From NCBI GenBank assembly GCA_905205065.1, contig CAJLCI010000042.1, positions 1 to 13,567 of the forward strand: 13,567 nucleotides of DNA, written 5' to 3'. Position numbers and translations under genes: made by a program. The stretch is from an uncultured Eubacteriales bacterium (GTDB taxonomy: Bacteria; Bacillota; Clostridia; Oscillospirales; CAG-272). Shown here in pieces: positions 1-5,535 of this stretch; positions within the stretch are counted from its first letter, which is position 1; each line of letters starts with the position of its first letter. Under the pieces are notes generated by a model. It made no database searches, had not been told where the DNA came from, and saw only the letters and a program-made list of their open reading frames with translations.

Positions 1-622
1 CGATCTTATGTGCATAATCCAATGTCTTGAAAATGGCATTTGTATTAGCCCGCGAATATCTTTACTGCACCAATAATCAATGAGCCAGCTTGCATTTTCA
101 TCCTCACTTACAACATTCAATAATTTTAACTGTTTTTTTCTTTCTTCTGATATTTTCTTTTTCATTTCATCATAAGATAAACTATTGATTATCTTCTCTG
201 TGATAGCCTTCACTTCAACAATATATGAATAAAGTTCTTTCAAGTTAAGCTGTTTTGAAAAATCTGCAATCTGCTCTTTTACCAGTTCATTTCCTGTTGT
301 AATGATAAGCGAATTGATACGTTCTTGATAATTGCCCGCGAAAAAAACTTGCTCGCTCTCATTTATCAATGTATGAGCAACTATATCTTCAATACGAAAA
401 ATATGCCAAATTGAATATGCAATCGTTTTACTATGATAACCGTCTGCGTTTATAAACGGAATTGCATCAAACTCTTTTCTGCTTAATTCCTCATTAAATG
501 ATGTTAAGATTTCCATTAACTCATTTCGCAAATCAAATAATGTGGCAATGCCTGCTTTATAGGTATCTTTTTTTGACCTGTGCTTGCATTGTTTTATTCA
601 GATCTGACCACACCTTATTCAT
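1..622 (-). pseudogene. DinB-fold (putative metal-binding four-helix) protein, 5'-frameshifted and cut by window edge
   Basis: The reverse strand is open from about position 567 to the window edge and reads as a DinB-like four-helix protein. It has a helix ending IWHIFRIEDIVAHTL and, near the edge, FSRHWIMH; these give the single His and the HxxxH expected of the DinB metal site. No in-frame start precedes the DinB-like segment. In another frame an ATG at 622-620, about 10 nt after a GGGGA ribosome binding site, encodes MNKVWSDLNKTMQAQVKK and then stops. The two parts join if one A is removed from a run of seven A's (seven T's at 568-574 on the plus strand). I therefore read it as one gene with a single-base frameshift: a true mutation, a homopolymer sequencing error, or a slippage site. 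It lies 35 nt downstream of the DUF3788 gene and is probably co-transcribed. Family members often carry misleading names; the substrate is unknown. Family assignment is by motif memory only. Confidence 0.7.
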
Positions 623-657
623 AATCAATTATTCCCCACAATTCAAGTATAAGATTA

Positions 658-1071
658 TCACTTCCTGTTGGGCTTTCTTTTTATTTCCAACAGTCTAATA
701 AAATCATCAAACAAAGTTGTATCCGTTGGCTCAAACATCAGCCATTTTCCGTCATGATAGTTTTTTGTTTCATCATAAATTTTTTGAATTTCTTTTGAAT
801 AACTATTTCTATCTATATCGAATTTTAGTCGTTCATCTTTCCCTAAGATAATCATAAATCCTATACAGTTTTCTCTTGCGTACAAGGAACAAAGCGTTTT
901 CCCACCACGACGGAATTTATACTCATAAATCCACGCTTTACCGCCTTTGTTCCACAAGCATTCCATGTCATACTTTTCGTCAATTAAGGTACATAGTTTA
1001 TTCCATATATCATATAACGCTTGTCCCACTAAAGCACTCATTTGTTCTGCATCAGGTATTTTATCCAACAT
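658..1071 (-). CDS. DUF3788 family protein
   Basis: This is a 137-aa soluble protein matching my memory of the DUF3788 family. Its conserved blocks are a Trp-containing segment WNKGGKAWIYEYKFRRGGKT (residues 40-59), then CSLYARENCIGFMIILGKDE (61-80), the YDETKNYHDGKWLMFE block (99-114) and a basic tail KRKPNRK. The start is set at ATG 1071-1069 because AGGAG lies about 8 nt upstream. The longer reading from 1161 would add 30 residues that overlap the glycosylase gene and have no ribosome binding site. It lies 38 nt after the glycosylase gene and 35 nt before the DinB-like gene, consistent with one transcript. The biochemical function is not known. No membrane segment or signal peptide is visible. 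Confidence 0.82.
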   Translation of the reverse strand: MLDKIPDAEQMSALVGQALYDIWNKLCTLIDEKYDMECLWNKGGKAWIYEYKFRRGGKTLCSLYARENCIGFMIILGKDERLKFDIDRNSYSKEIQKIYDETKNYHDGKWLMFEPTDTTLFDDFIRLLEIKRKPNRK

Positions 1072-1109
1072 ACTTATTTCTCCTTTACAGTCCCAATTTC
1101 CTCTAAATT

Positions 1110-1589
1110 TTATATGCGTAAAATTTCTGTCCATGCTTCTTTCAGTCTTTCTGTCGTCCATGATGCATTTGCAGGACTTGTAGACGGCAAGTATACCTCT
1201 TCAATATTGACAGTTTTGGATATATACCGTGAATAAAGCGCAGCCGCGGTTCTGCCGTTCAAAAAAATTCTTTTTATTTTTGCCCTGTTTATTATGACGG
1301 AAATGTCGTTTGGAACTACCGTTTTGATAGAACTGTCCGCGCTTCCGGTTACATCGCATGATGCTATTACGTCCCATAGGGCGATTTGATGCGATAACAA
1401 AAGCTTTTTCTTATCATCAATGCTTTCGGGAACCGGTTCGTCTAAAAGCTGAGAGAGAATCAGCCAGAATCTGTTTCTCGGATGACCGTAAAAAAATCCC
1501 TCTTCTCTTGACCTGACCGACGGAAAGCTTCCGAGAATAAGTATTTTTGAATTTTCATTCCAAACCGGGGGAATCGGATGCGATATCAT
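1110..1589 (-). CDS. DNA-deoxyinosine/uracil glycosylase, UDG superfamily family-6 (HDG) type
   Basis: A 159-aa member of the uracil-DNA glycosylase superfamily, most like the hypoxanthine-DNA glycosylase (family 6) group. These enzymes cut the N-glycosidic bond of deaminated bases, chiefly deoxyinosine, to start base excision repair. Visible motifs are LILGSFPS at 17-24, FFYGHPRNRFW at 32-42 with Asn39 in the position I associate with the family's catalytic Asn, the strand IFLNG at 108-112, and the DNA-clamping loop LPSTSPAN at 134-141. Length is normal for the family. The ATG at 1589 has an AAAGGG site 8 nt upstream and lies inside the end of bcp, overlapping it by 35 nt, so translation is probably coupled to the peroxidase gene. 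Plain Mug/TDG-type is less likely because of the HPRNRFW block. Confidence 0.85.
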   Translation of the reverse strand: MISHPIPPVWNENSKILILGSFPSVRSREEGFFYGHPRNRFWLILSQLLDEPVPESIDDKKKLLLSHQIALWDVIASCDVTGSADSSIKTVVPNDISVIINRAKIKRIFLNGRTAAALYSRYISKTVNIEEVYLPSTSPANASWTTERLKEAWTEILRI

Positions 1590-2067
1590 TGTTTTTCCCT
1601 TTAAATTTTGTTGCGTTCAATACTTTAAGAATCTCTGCGGCATTAGTATCAGGCTTTACTTTTGTCATAATTTTTTCTATATACCCGTTTTCATCTATTA
1701 TGAAGGTTGTACGTACTACGCCCATGCTGGTTTTACCGTAAAGCTTCTTTTCCTGCCATACCTCATAAGCTTTGATGGCCGTCAGCTCATGATCTGATAA
1801 CAGAATAAACGGAAGATTGTATTTCTCTGCAAATTTATTGTGCGACGCCTCACTGTCTTTGCTTATTCCTATAACTACAGCACCCATCTCTTCAAACTCT
1901 TTATATGACTCAGCGAACGCACATGCCTGTCTGGTACATCCCGGAGTGTTGTCCTTGGGATAAAAGTAAAGAACAACCTTTTGACCAATGAAATCGGAAA
2001 GCGAAACGGGCTTTCCGTTTTTATCGTTTAAGGTAAAATTGTATGCTTTCATTCCTTCTTGTATCAT
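1555..2067 (-). CDS. bcp: Thioredoxin-dependent thiol peroxidase, Bcp/PrxQ-type peroxiredoxin
   Basis: A 170-aa cytosolic peroxiredoxin that reduces hydrogen peroxide and organic peroxides using thioredoxin. The active-site stretch YFYPKDNTPGCTRQACAF carries the peroxidatic Cys44 in the TPGC motif and, five residues on, Cys49. The C-x4-C spacing is that of atypical two-cysteine Bcp/PrxQ enzymes. Downstream, VRTTFIIDENGYI is the usual thioredoxin-fold strand with the conserved active-site Arg. The C-terminal tail after about residue 155 (KGKNNDIASDSPGLE) is a little longer than usual and overlaps the next gene. The start at 2067 has AAGGAG 8 nt upstream. A TATAAT hexamer lies on the minus strand at 2114-2109, but no convincing -35 box was found, so it may be read from the genes upstream. 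Confidence 0.95.
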   Translation of the reverse strand: MIQEGMKAYNFTLNDKNGKPVSLSDFIGQKVVLYFYPKDNTPGCTRQACAFAESYKEFEEMGAVVIGISKDSEASHNKFAEKYNLPFILLSDHELTAIKAYEVWQEKKLYGKTSMGVVRTTFIIDENGYIEKIMTKVKPDTNAAEILKVLNATKFKGKNNDIASDSPGLE

Positions 2068-2221
2068 TAAAATACTCCTTTTCTGTGATAATTTTCACTT
2101 GATATCTTATTATACTATGATTCTAAAATGCCCGCAGGAATGCTTTGGCACATTTTTTATTTTACTAAAAAGTGGGATTTGATTTATTGCATTGTTTAGG
2201 CATTGTTATAAATCAGTTCTT

Positions 2222-2545
2222 TTATTCGCATTTTTCGATTATGGAAACATTGATATTTCTTACATTCTCAAGTCTCTTGTTTTTATGCTTCATGATGTGA
2301 TAATATGTAGAGCTTTTTATATCAAATGCTACAGTGTAGTTTTTATGATATCCTTTGAAGCAGTTTTTGTGATTCCAGTCTGCAAGCCAGTGTTGTTCGA
2401 TACTCCATCGGGCAATAGCCTCTTCTATTTTTTCGGAATTATTGAGACGGTTTTGCAGAATGGGAGCCATATCAAGTTTTTCTGATAAATGGTAGAAAAT
2501 TGCATCGTTGTTTACAAAATAATCATCGATTTTTGCATAATACAT
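2222..2545 (-). CDS. Hypothetical protein, 107 aa
   Basis: A 107-aa protein I do not recognise. The start ATG at 2545 has a strong AAAGGTG ribosome binding site 7 nt upstream, the best evidence that it is real. The protein is hydrophilic, lacks a signal peptide or membrane helix, and is rich in His, Lys, Asn and Tyr. The most distinctive stretch is WSIEQHWLADWNHKNCFKGY in the middle, followed by a basic C-terminal third. It sits between the 167-aa hypothetical gene (84 nt upstream) and bcp (154 nt downstream) on the same strand. The nearby plus-strand reading frames lack ribosome binding sites and look like shadows. No function is proposed. Confidence 0.6.
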   Translation of the reverse strand: MYYAKIDDYFVNNDAIFYHLSEKLDMAPILQNRLNNSEKIEEAIARWSIEQHWLADWNHKNCFKGYHKNYTVAFDIKSSTYYHIMKHKNKRLENVRNINVSIIEKCE

Positions 2546-2629
2546 TTGTTATCACCTTTCTTTTATATGTTTTTAATTATTATTGTCATTTCACGGATAT
2601 TATTTATAAAGTGTGTAAATCAGATGGCG

Positions 2630-3133
2630 TTATACGGTTCTTACCGTAACGGAAATAGCGCTGTAATCATAGCCGATCGGACTTAAAATTCTTGTTGTCA
2701 GAATGTTAAGCAGCGTTTCAGTATCATAGTGAGTTTCCATAAAAAGATTCTCTTCAATTTGAAGCGGACTTCTCATTCCGTCTCCAGTTTCTGCAAGTAA
2801 AATACGTTTTTTTCCTGACACTTTTCCGGCAAGGCTTTCAAGTTGTTTTTTATATTTTTCCGAAGCTGTACAGCCTTTCATAATTTCCTCGACTAACTGT
2901 TTCCATGTTCGGATTTGTATAATTTTTTCTCCGATAATCACACTTGTAGGCTTTTTGCCTTTAAAAATTCCGGGACCTGCTGTCAATGGATATTTCATTT
3001 CATACGGTTGTATATGTTCATATGGATTTTTATTTAAGTCTTTTGAAAGATGTTCAATAATAACGTCAAATTCCGTATTAATTTCCTGCATAATTCTTTT
3101 TCTCATGTCTTCAAGCTCTTGAAAGATATTCAT
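2630..3133 (-). CDS. Hypothetical protein, 167 aa, possible DNA/restriction-associated domain
   Basis: A soluble 167-aa protein of unknown function. The N-terminal third is helical and charged (MNIFQELEDMRKRIMQEINT) and could form a coiled coil. The middle holds GIFKGKKPTSVIIGEKIIQI followed by RTWKQLVEEIMKGC. The C-terminal part holds ENLFMETHYDTETLLNILTT. The order 'K-P-x-S-V...I..RTWKQ...EI...C' then 'ETxYDxExLLNIxT' recalls a small domain seen in many Firmicute accessory proteins, some restriction-linked, but I cannot name it. The start at 3133 has GGAGG 8 nt upstream and lies about 37 nt after the inferred transcription start of the TTGACA-17-TATATT promoter, so it should lead the leftward operon. 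A hairpin at 2628-2651 (two short stems with a 2-nt bulge, TCTT loop) overlaps its stop codon but has no U-tract. Confidence 0.7.
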   Translation of the reverse strand: MNIFQELEDMRKRIMQEINTEFDVIIEHLSKDLNKNPYEHIQPYEMKYPLTAGPGIFKGKKPTSVIIGEKIIQIRTWKQLVEEIMKGCTASEKYKKQLESLAGKVSGKKRILLAETGDGMRSPLQIEENLFMETHYDTETLLNILTTRILSPIGYDYSAISVTVRTV

Positions 3134-3176
3134 ATAAACTGCCTCCGATTATATTAGCACCTTATTTACTGTATTT

Positions 3177-3205
3177 AATATACATCATTCTGTTTTATTT
3201 GTCAA
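3177..3205 (-). promoter_or_regulatory. Sigma-A-type promoter for the leftward operon
   Basis: On the minus strand TTGACA (3205-3200) is followed after exactly 17 nt by TATATT (3182-3177). This is a perfect -35 and a five-of-six -10, with G immediately before the -10. Predicted transcription starts near 3170, upstream of the GGAGG site of the 167-aa gene. It diverges from the plus-strand promoter at 3259-3287, leaving about 53 bp between the two -35 boxes. Confidence 0.8.
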
Positions 3206-3258
3206 TATCTTTTTCAAAATTTTTGCAAAATAATATTATTACAAAAATAAAAAAAGTG

Positions 3259-3287
3259 TTGAAATTCAAAATCTTTTGTGATATACT
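3259..3287 (+). promoter_or_regulatory. Extended -10 promoter for the first sugar isomerase gene
   Basis: TTGAAA (3259-3264), a 17-nt spacer and TATACT (3282-3287), with TG one base upstream of the -10 (TGaTATACT, an extended -10). Transcription should start near 3294. The promoter overlaps the GTG at 3278, which rules that codon out as the translation start. The same layout occurs at 8323-8351 before the second isomerase gene. Confidence 0.75.
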
Positions 3288-3346
3288 TAAGCGCGATGAA
3301 TTATATCGAAAGGAATTCCCGCAGTTTTGCAGGATATGGTATTGAT

Positions 3347-4108
3347 ATGAAGAAGATTAATAAAATTGGTGTTCAGCTTTTCACAGTAGGAGCTTTTATG
3401 AAAACCGAGGAGGACATTAAAAGGACCTTTGAAAGACTGAAAAAGCTTGGATACGACGAGGCTCAGACAGCTGGAATGCCTTGTTCATACGATGTTTTTT
3501 CTAAGCTTGCTAAAGAAGCAGGAATTGATATTGTCGGCACACATGAGGATTTTGAAAAACTGACAGCTGATCCTGAAGCTGCAATGAACAATCACAAAAT
3601 ATTGAATACAGATATTATCGGCATAGGTGGTCTTTGGGAAAGTACTAAAGAGGGTTATCTTAATTTTATTAACCGGGCAAATGAATTTGCAAACAAAATC
3701 TCTGAAAGGGGATTTACATTCAGCTATCATAACCATAGTTTTGAATTTGAGAAGTTTCCGGACGGTACTTTACCGTTTGACATTCTTGTCGATAAACTGG
3801 ATTCTTCTAAAGTAAGCTTTGTTCTCGATACTTACTGGGTACAGTATGGCGGCGGAGATGTTCGGCATTTGATTGAAAAGCTTTCCGGAAGAATAAAAAT
3901 TATTCACCTGAAGGATATGGCATATTTACGTGATGCAGGTCCGTATATTACCGAAATTGGAAACGGAAATCTCTATTGGGACGGGATTATAGAGACTGCT
4001 CTGAATTCCGGTGTGGAGCATTTTGTGGTTGAACAGGATTCATGTCCCGGAGATCCTTTTGACAGTCTGAAAATCAGCAGTGATTATCTGCACGCAAACT
4101 TTTTTTGA
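3347..4108 (+). CDS. Sugar phosphate isomerase/epimerase (xylose isomerase-like TIM barrel)
   Basis: A 253-aa cytosolic TIM-barrel protein of the AP-endonuclease-2/xylose isomerase-like superfamily, which isomerises or epimerises sugars or sugar phosphates at a divalent metal. Motifs in order: KIGVQLFTV at the first strand, FSYHNHSFEF (125-134, His128/His130/Glu133), VLDTYWVQYGGGD (159-171, Asp161), IIHLKDM (185-191, His187), EIGNGNLYW (203-211) and VVEQD (227-231, Glu229). These supply the usual Glu/Asp/His metal ligands. I chose ATG 3347 because family members start just before the KIGVQL strand and an AGGA lies about 12 nt upstream. ATG 3296 would add 17 residues but sits only about 2 nt after the predicted transcription start. 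The gene appears monocistronic, closed by the hairpin at 4119-4145. The substrate cannot be read from the sequence. The GNGxxxWxxI and LDTYW motifs resemble the dehydrogenase-linked inositol/hexose group. Confidence 0.88.
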   Translation: MKKINKIGVQLFTVGAFMKTEEDIKRTFERLKKLGYDEAQTAGMPCSYDVFSKLAKEAGIDIVGTHEDFEKLTADPEAAMNNHKILNTDIIGIGGLWESTKEGYLNFINRANEFANKISERGFTFSYHNHSFEFEKFPDGTLPFDILVDKLDSSKVSFVLDTYWVQYGGGDVRHLIEKLSGRIKIIHLKDMAYLRDAGPYITEIGNGNLYWDGIIETALNSGVEHFVVEQDSCPGDPFDSLKISSDYLHANFF

Positions 4109-4118
4109 TAAAAACTAT

Positions 4119-4145
4119 TAATGCCGTGACTTGGTCACGGCATTA
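4119..4145 (+). terminator. Hairpin after the isomerase gene, probable terminator
   Basis: A 12-bp stem (TAATGCCGTGAC pairing with GTCACGGCATTA) with a 3-nt TTG loop begins 11 nt after the isomerase stop codon. On the plus strand it is followed only by TATACAAATAAA, so the U-tract is poor. On the minus strand TAGTTTTTATC follows the stem and would serve better. It probably works as a terminator or 3'-end stabiliser. Confidence 0.6.
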
Positions 4146-4226
4146 TACAAATAAATTCGGTATAATAAGTTTGTAAAAAGTATTAAAGACATGTGAAAAA
4201 CAGAAATAATCATTTATTTGTATAAT
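4142..4226 (+). promoter_or_regulatory. Promoter/operator region of rubrerythrin, with inverted repeats
   Basis: A consensus TATAAT (4221-4226) preceded by TTG lies 64 nt before the rubrerythrin start and is the likely -10. No good -35 is present at 17 nt. A 14-bp perfect inverted repeat, ATTATACAAATAAA (4142-4155) and TTTATTTGTATAAT (4213-4226), brackets the region. A second palindrome AAATAA-TCAT-TTATTT (4204-4219) abuts the -10. A peroxide-responsive repressor such as PerR could act here, but no standard PerR box is present and the operator idea is inference. Confidence 0.45.
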
Positions 4227-4289
4227 TTTGTTTTTCTGTCTTTTATGAATTGAATACATGTAAACTAAAGAAAGGTATGGTGAATTATT

Positions 4290-4838
4290 ATGAAAAAATG
4301 GAGATGCACAGTATGCGGAGAAATCGTAGAATCGGATGTTCGTCCTGACAAATGTCCTCTTTGCAAAGCTCCCGGAGAAAAGTTTGTTGAAGTTAAGGAA
4401 GAAGAAACTACATGGGCGGCTGAGCACGTGGTTGGAATTGGCAAGAAGGATGCTTCAGAGGAAATTATAGAAGGCCTTCGTGCTAACTTTAATGGCGAAT
4501 GTACTGAAGTTGGTATGTATCTTGCAATGGCAAGGGTTGCTCACAGAGAAGGCTATCCCGAAATCGGACTTTACTGGGAAAAGGCTGCATATGAGGAAGC
4601 TGAGCATGCCGCAAAATTCGCGGAGCTTCTCGGAGAGGTTGTAACAGATTCTACAAAAAAGAACCTTGAAATGAGAATTGAAGCGGAGAACGGAGCGACT
4701 GCCGGAAAATTTGAGCTTGCTAAAATGGCAAAGTCTGCAAACCTCGATGCAATTCACGATACAGTTCATGAAATGGCACGCGACGAAGCTCGACATGGAA
4801 AAGCTTTCAAAGGTCTTCTTGAAAGATATTTTAGCTGA
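4290..4838 (+). CDS. rbr: Reverse rubrerythrin (rubredoxin-ferritin-like diiron peroxidase)
   Basis: A 182-aa non-haem iron protein that reduces hydrogen peroxide (and in clostridia helps dispose of oxygen) in the cytosol. Domain order is reversed relative to classic rubrerythrin: the rubredoxin-like Fe(Cys)4 domain is first, with CTVC (Cys6, Cys9) and CPLC (Cys22, Cys25), followed from about residue 55 by the ferritin-like diiron helical bundle. Likely diiron ligands are Glu70/Glu73 in NGECTEVG, the E-x-x-H at 103-106 (YEEAEH) and the E-x-x-H at 166-169 (DEARH). Length is normal for the reverse type. The gene is preceded by AAAGG/GGTG sequences 9-14 nt before the ATG and is followed after 30 nt by the BFD-like gene, with which it probably shares a transcript. 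That partner may pass electrons to it, which is inference from position. Confidence 0.95.
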   Translation: MKKWRCTVCGEIVESDVRPDKCPLCKAPGEKFVEVKEEETTWAAEHVVGIGKKDASEEIIEGLRANFNGECTEVGMYLAMARVAHREGYPEIGLYWEKAAYEEAEHAAKFAELLGEVVTDSTKKNLEMRIEAENGATAGKFELAKMAKSANLDAIHDTVHEMARDEARHGKAFKGLLERYFS

Positions 4839-4868
4839 GTTTATTCAGGCGATGTGAGGAATATTGTT

Positions 4869-5072
4869 ATGGAAAGTGCAGTCAATGAGGTAATCTGTAA
4901 GTGCAAGCATGTCACAATGGTAGATATTGAAAAAGCTTTGCACAGTCATAATAAATTTGAGGATGTTGAAAAAGAATTTGACGAAGTGCAGAAAATTACC
5001 GGTTGCTCGACCGGCTGCGGCGGATGTCATGACAAAATAATGAATGTAATTTCTGAAATTATAAGCGGCTGA
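4869..5072 (+). CDS. BFD-like [2Fe-2S]-binding protein
   Basis: A 67-aa bacterioferritin-associated-ferredoxin-like protein. CKC near the N-terminus (Cys10, Cys12) and a C-terminal GCSTGCGGCHDKI block (Cys46, Cys50, Cys53) supply the C-x-C and C-x2-C ligands of a [2Fe-2S] cluster, as in the BFD/NifU central fold. Cys46 is an additional cysteine where many relatives have a non-Cys residue. The start is ATG 4869, which has GAGGA 8 nt upstream. A GTG at 4854 in the same frame would add five residues but contains the ribosome binding site. It sits directly after rubrerythrin and is very likely its electron donor or an iron-sulphur sensor. The full [2Fe-2S] assignment rests on motif spacing. Confidence 0.88.
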   Translation: MESAVNEVICKCKHVTMVDIEKALHSHNKFEDVEKEFDEVQKITGCSTGCGGCHDKIMNVISEIISG

Positions 5073-5104
5073 GTTTTGTTTAGGAATTAAAATACAGTAT
5101 TAAT

Positions 5105-5192
5105 GCGGAAATTTCCATGCATGTCAGATGCCTTAGAGGCATAGTCTGAAAAGACAGAGGCAATCTGTACATCACGGAAATTTCTGTTTTTT
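5105..5192 (+). ncRNA. Candidate structured RNA with terminator-like closing helix
   Basis: By hand folding, a 12-bp closing helix forms between 5105-5116 and 5176-5187, including two G-U pairs, followed by a U-tract (5187-5192). Inside it, 5121-5129 pairs with 5163-5172 (nine pairs, one bulged U at 5168). Inside that are two small hairpins: GCCT-TAG-AGGC (5130-5140) and GTCT-GAAA-AGAC (5144-5155), the latter a GNRA tetraloop. A second AGGC at 5158-5161 can compete for GCCT 5130-5133, giving an alternative fold. It begins 32 nt after the BFD-like gene. It may be an elaborate terminator/3'-UTR for rbr-bfd or a separate small RNA. No known RNA family was recognised. Support is from one sequence only. 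Confidence 0.45.
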
Positions 5193-5286
5193 ATCGTGTT
5201 TTCACTGAAAGCGATATTAGCATTGGAATTTGAAATGTCGGTTTTAAATGATATTAATTCAGATATAGAGGCTTGTAAATATACAT

Positions 5287-5316
5287 TTGACTTTTTATCC
5301 TTATAATGGATATAAT
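5287..5316 (+). promoter_or_regulatory. Near-consensus promoter with no ordinary gene downstream
   Basis: TTGACT (5287-5292), an 18-nt spacer and a perfect TATAAT (5311-5316). Predicted transcription starts near 5323, 12 nt before a GGGG ribosome binding site and about 23 nt before a 19-codon ORF. No full-length plus-strand gene follows before the terminator at 5498-5534. Confidence 0.7.
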
Positions 5317-5345
5317 GCATTTTAAATACCTGATGGGGTGTTCAA

Positions 5346-5405
5346 ATGCCTGAATTCGGTGTACTGTATTTCAATAAATCGGATTACGCACGTTGTATGC
5401 GGTAA
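5346..5405 (+). CDS. Possible 19-aa small protein or leader peptide
   Basis: A short ORF, MPEFGVLYFNKSDYARCMR then TAA, preceded at 7 nt by GGGGTG and lying just after a strong promoter. A hairpin encloses its end: GATTACGCA (5382-5390) pairs with TGC-g-GTAATC (5398-5407) around a 7-nt loop, taking in the stop codon. No homologue is known to me and there is no membrane segment or signal. It could be a small protein, a regulatory leader, or a chance ORF in a small RNA. The promoter and ribosome binding site support it more than its sequence does. Confidence 0.4.
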   Translation: MPEFGVLYFNKSDYARCMR

Positions 5406-5497
5406 TCACATATAAGCTGCATAGTTTAATAACTTAGATTATAGATTGTTATTTGCTATATTGACCGCTTTTATTAATTTGTAATTATAATAAAAAT

Positions 5498-5534
5498 GCG
5501 CCCTGCTTCAGTAAGACTGCAGGGCGCGCTTTTT
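5498..5534. terminator. Bidirectional intrinsic terminator
   Basis: A GC-rich 9-bp stem, GCGCCCTGC (5498-5506) pairing with GCAGGGCGC (5519-5527), closes a 12-nt loop. Rightward it is followed by GCTTTTTG and leftward by ATTTTTATTA, so it can end transcripts in both directions: the small unit starting near 5323 on the plus strand and the metal permease gene on the minus strand, whose stop codon lies at its edge. Confidence 0.9.
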
Positions 5535-5535
5535 G

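Noticed and set aside
1072..1161. N-terminal extension of the DUF3788 gene to 1161
   Set aside because: It overlaps the glycosylase gene, lacks a ribosome binding site, and the internal ATG at 1071 has AGGAG at good spacing.
2101..2137. Full promoter for bcp
   Set aside because: A TATAAT is present on the minus strand at 2114-2109 but no -35 box lies at 15-19 nt upstream.
3278..3346. GTG 3278 or ATG 3296 as start of the first isomerase
   Set aside because: GTG 3278 lies in the promoter spacer/-10 region and ATG 3296 is only about 2 nt after the predicted transcription start; the family usually begins just before the KIGVQL strand.
4142..4289. PerR box before rubrerythrin
   Set aside because: The palindromes present do not match the TTATAATNATTATAA consensus well enough to name the regulator.
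5087..5320. Minus-strand 77-codon frame
   Set aside because: It runs antisense through the candidate structured RNA and the small-unit promoter, has no clear ribosome binding site and no recognisable motif.
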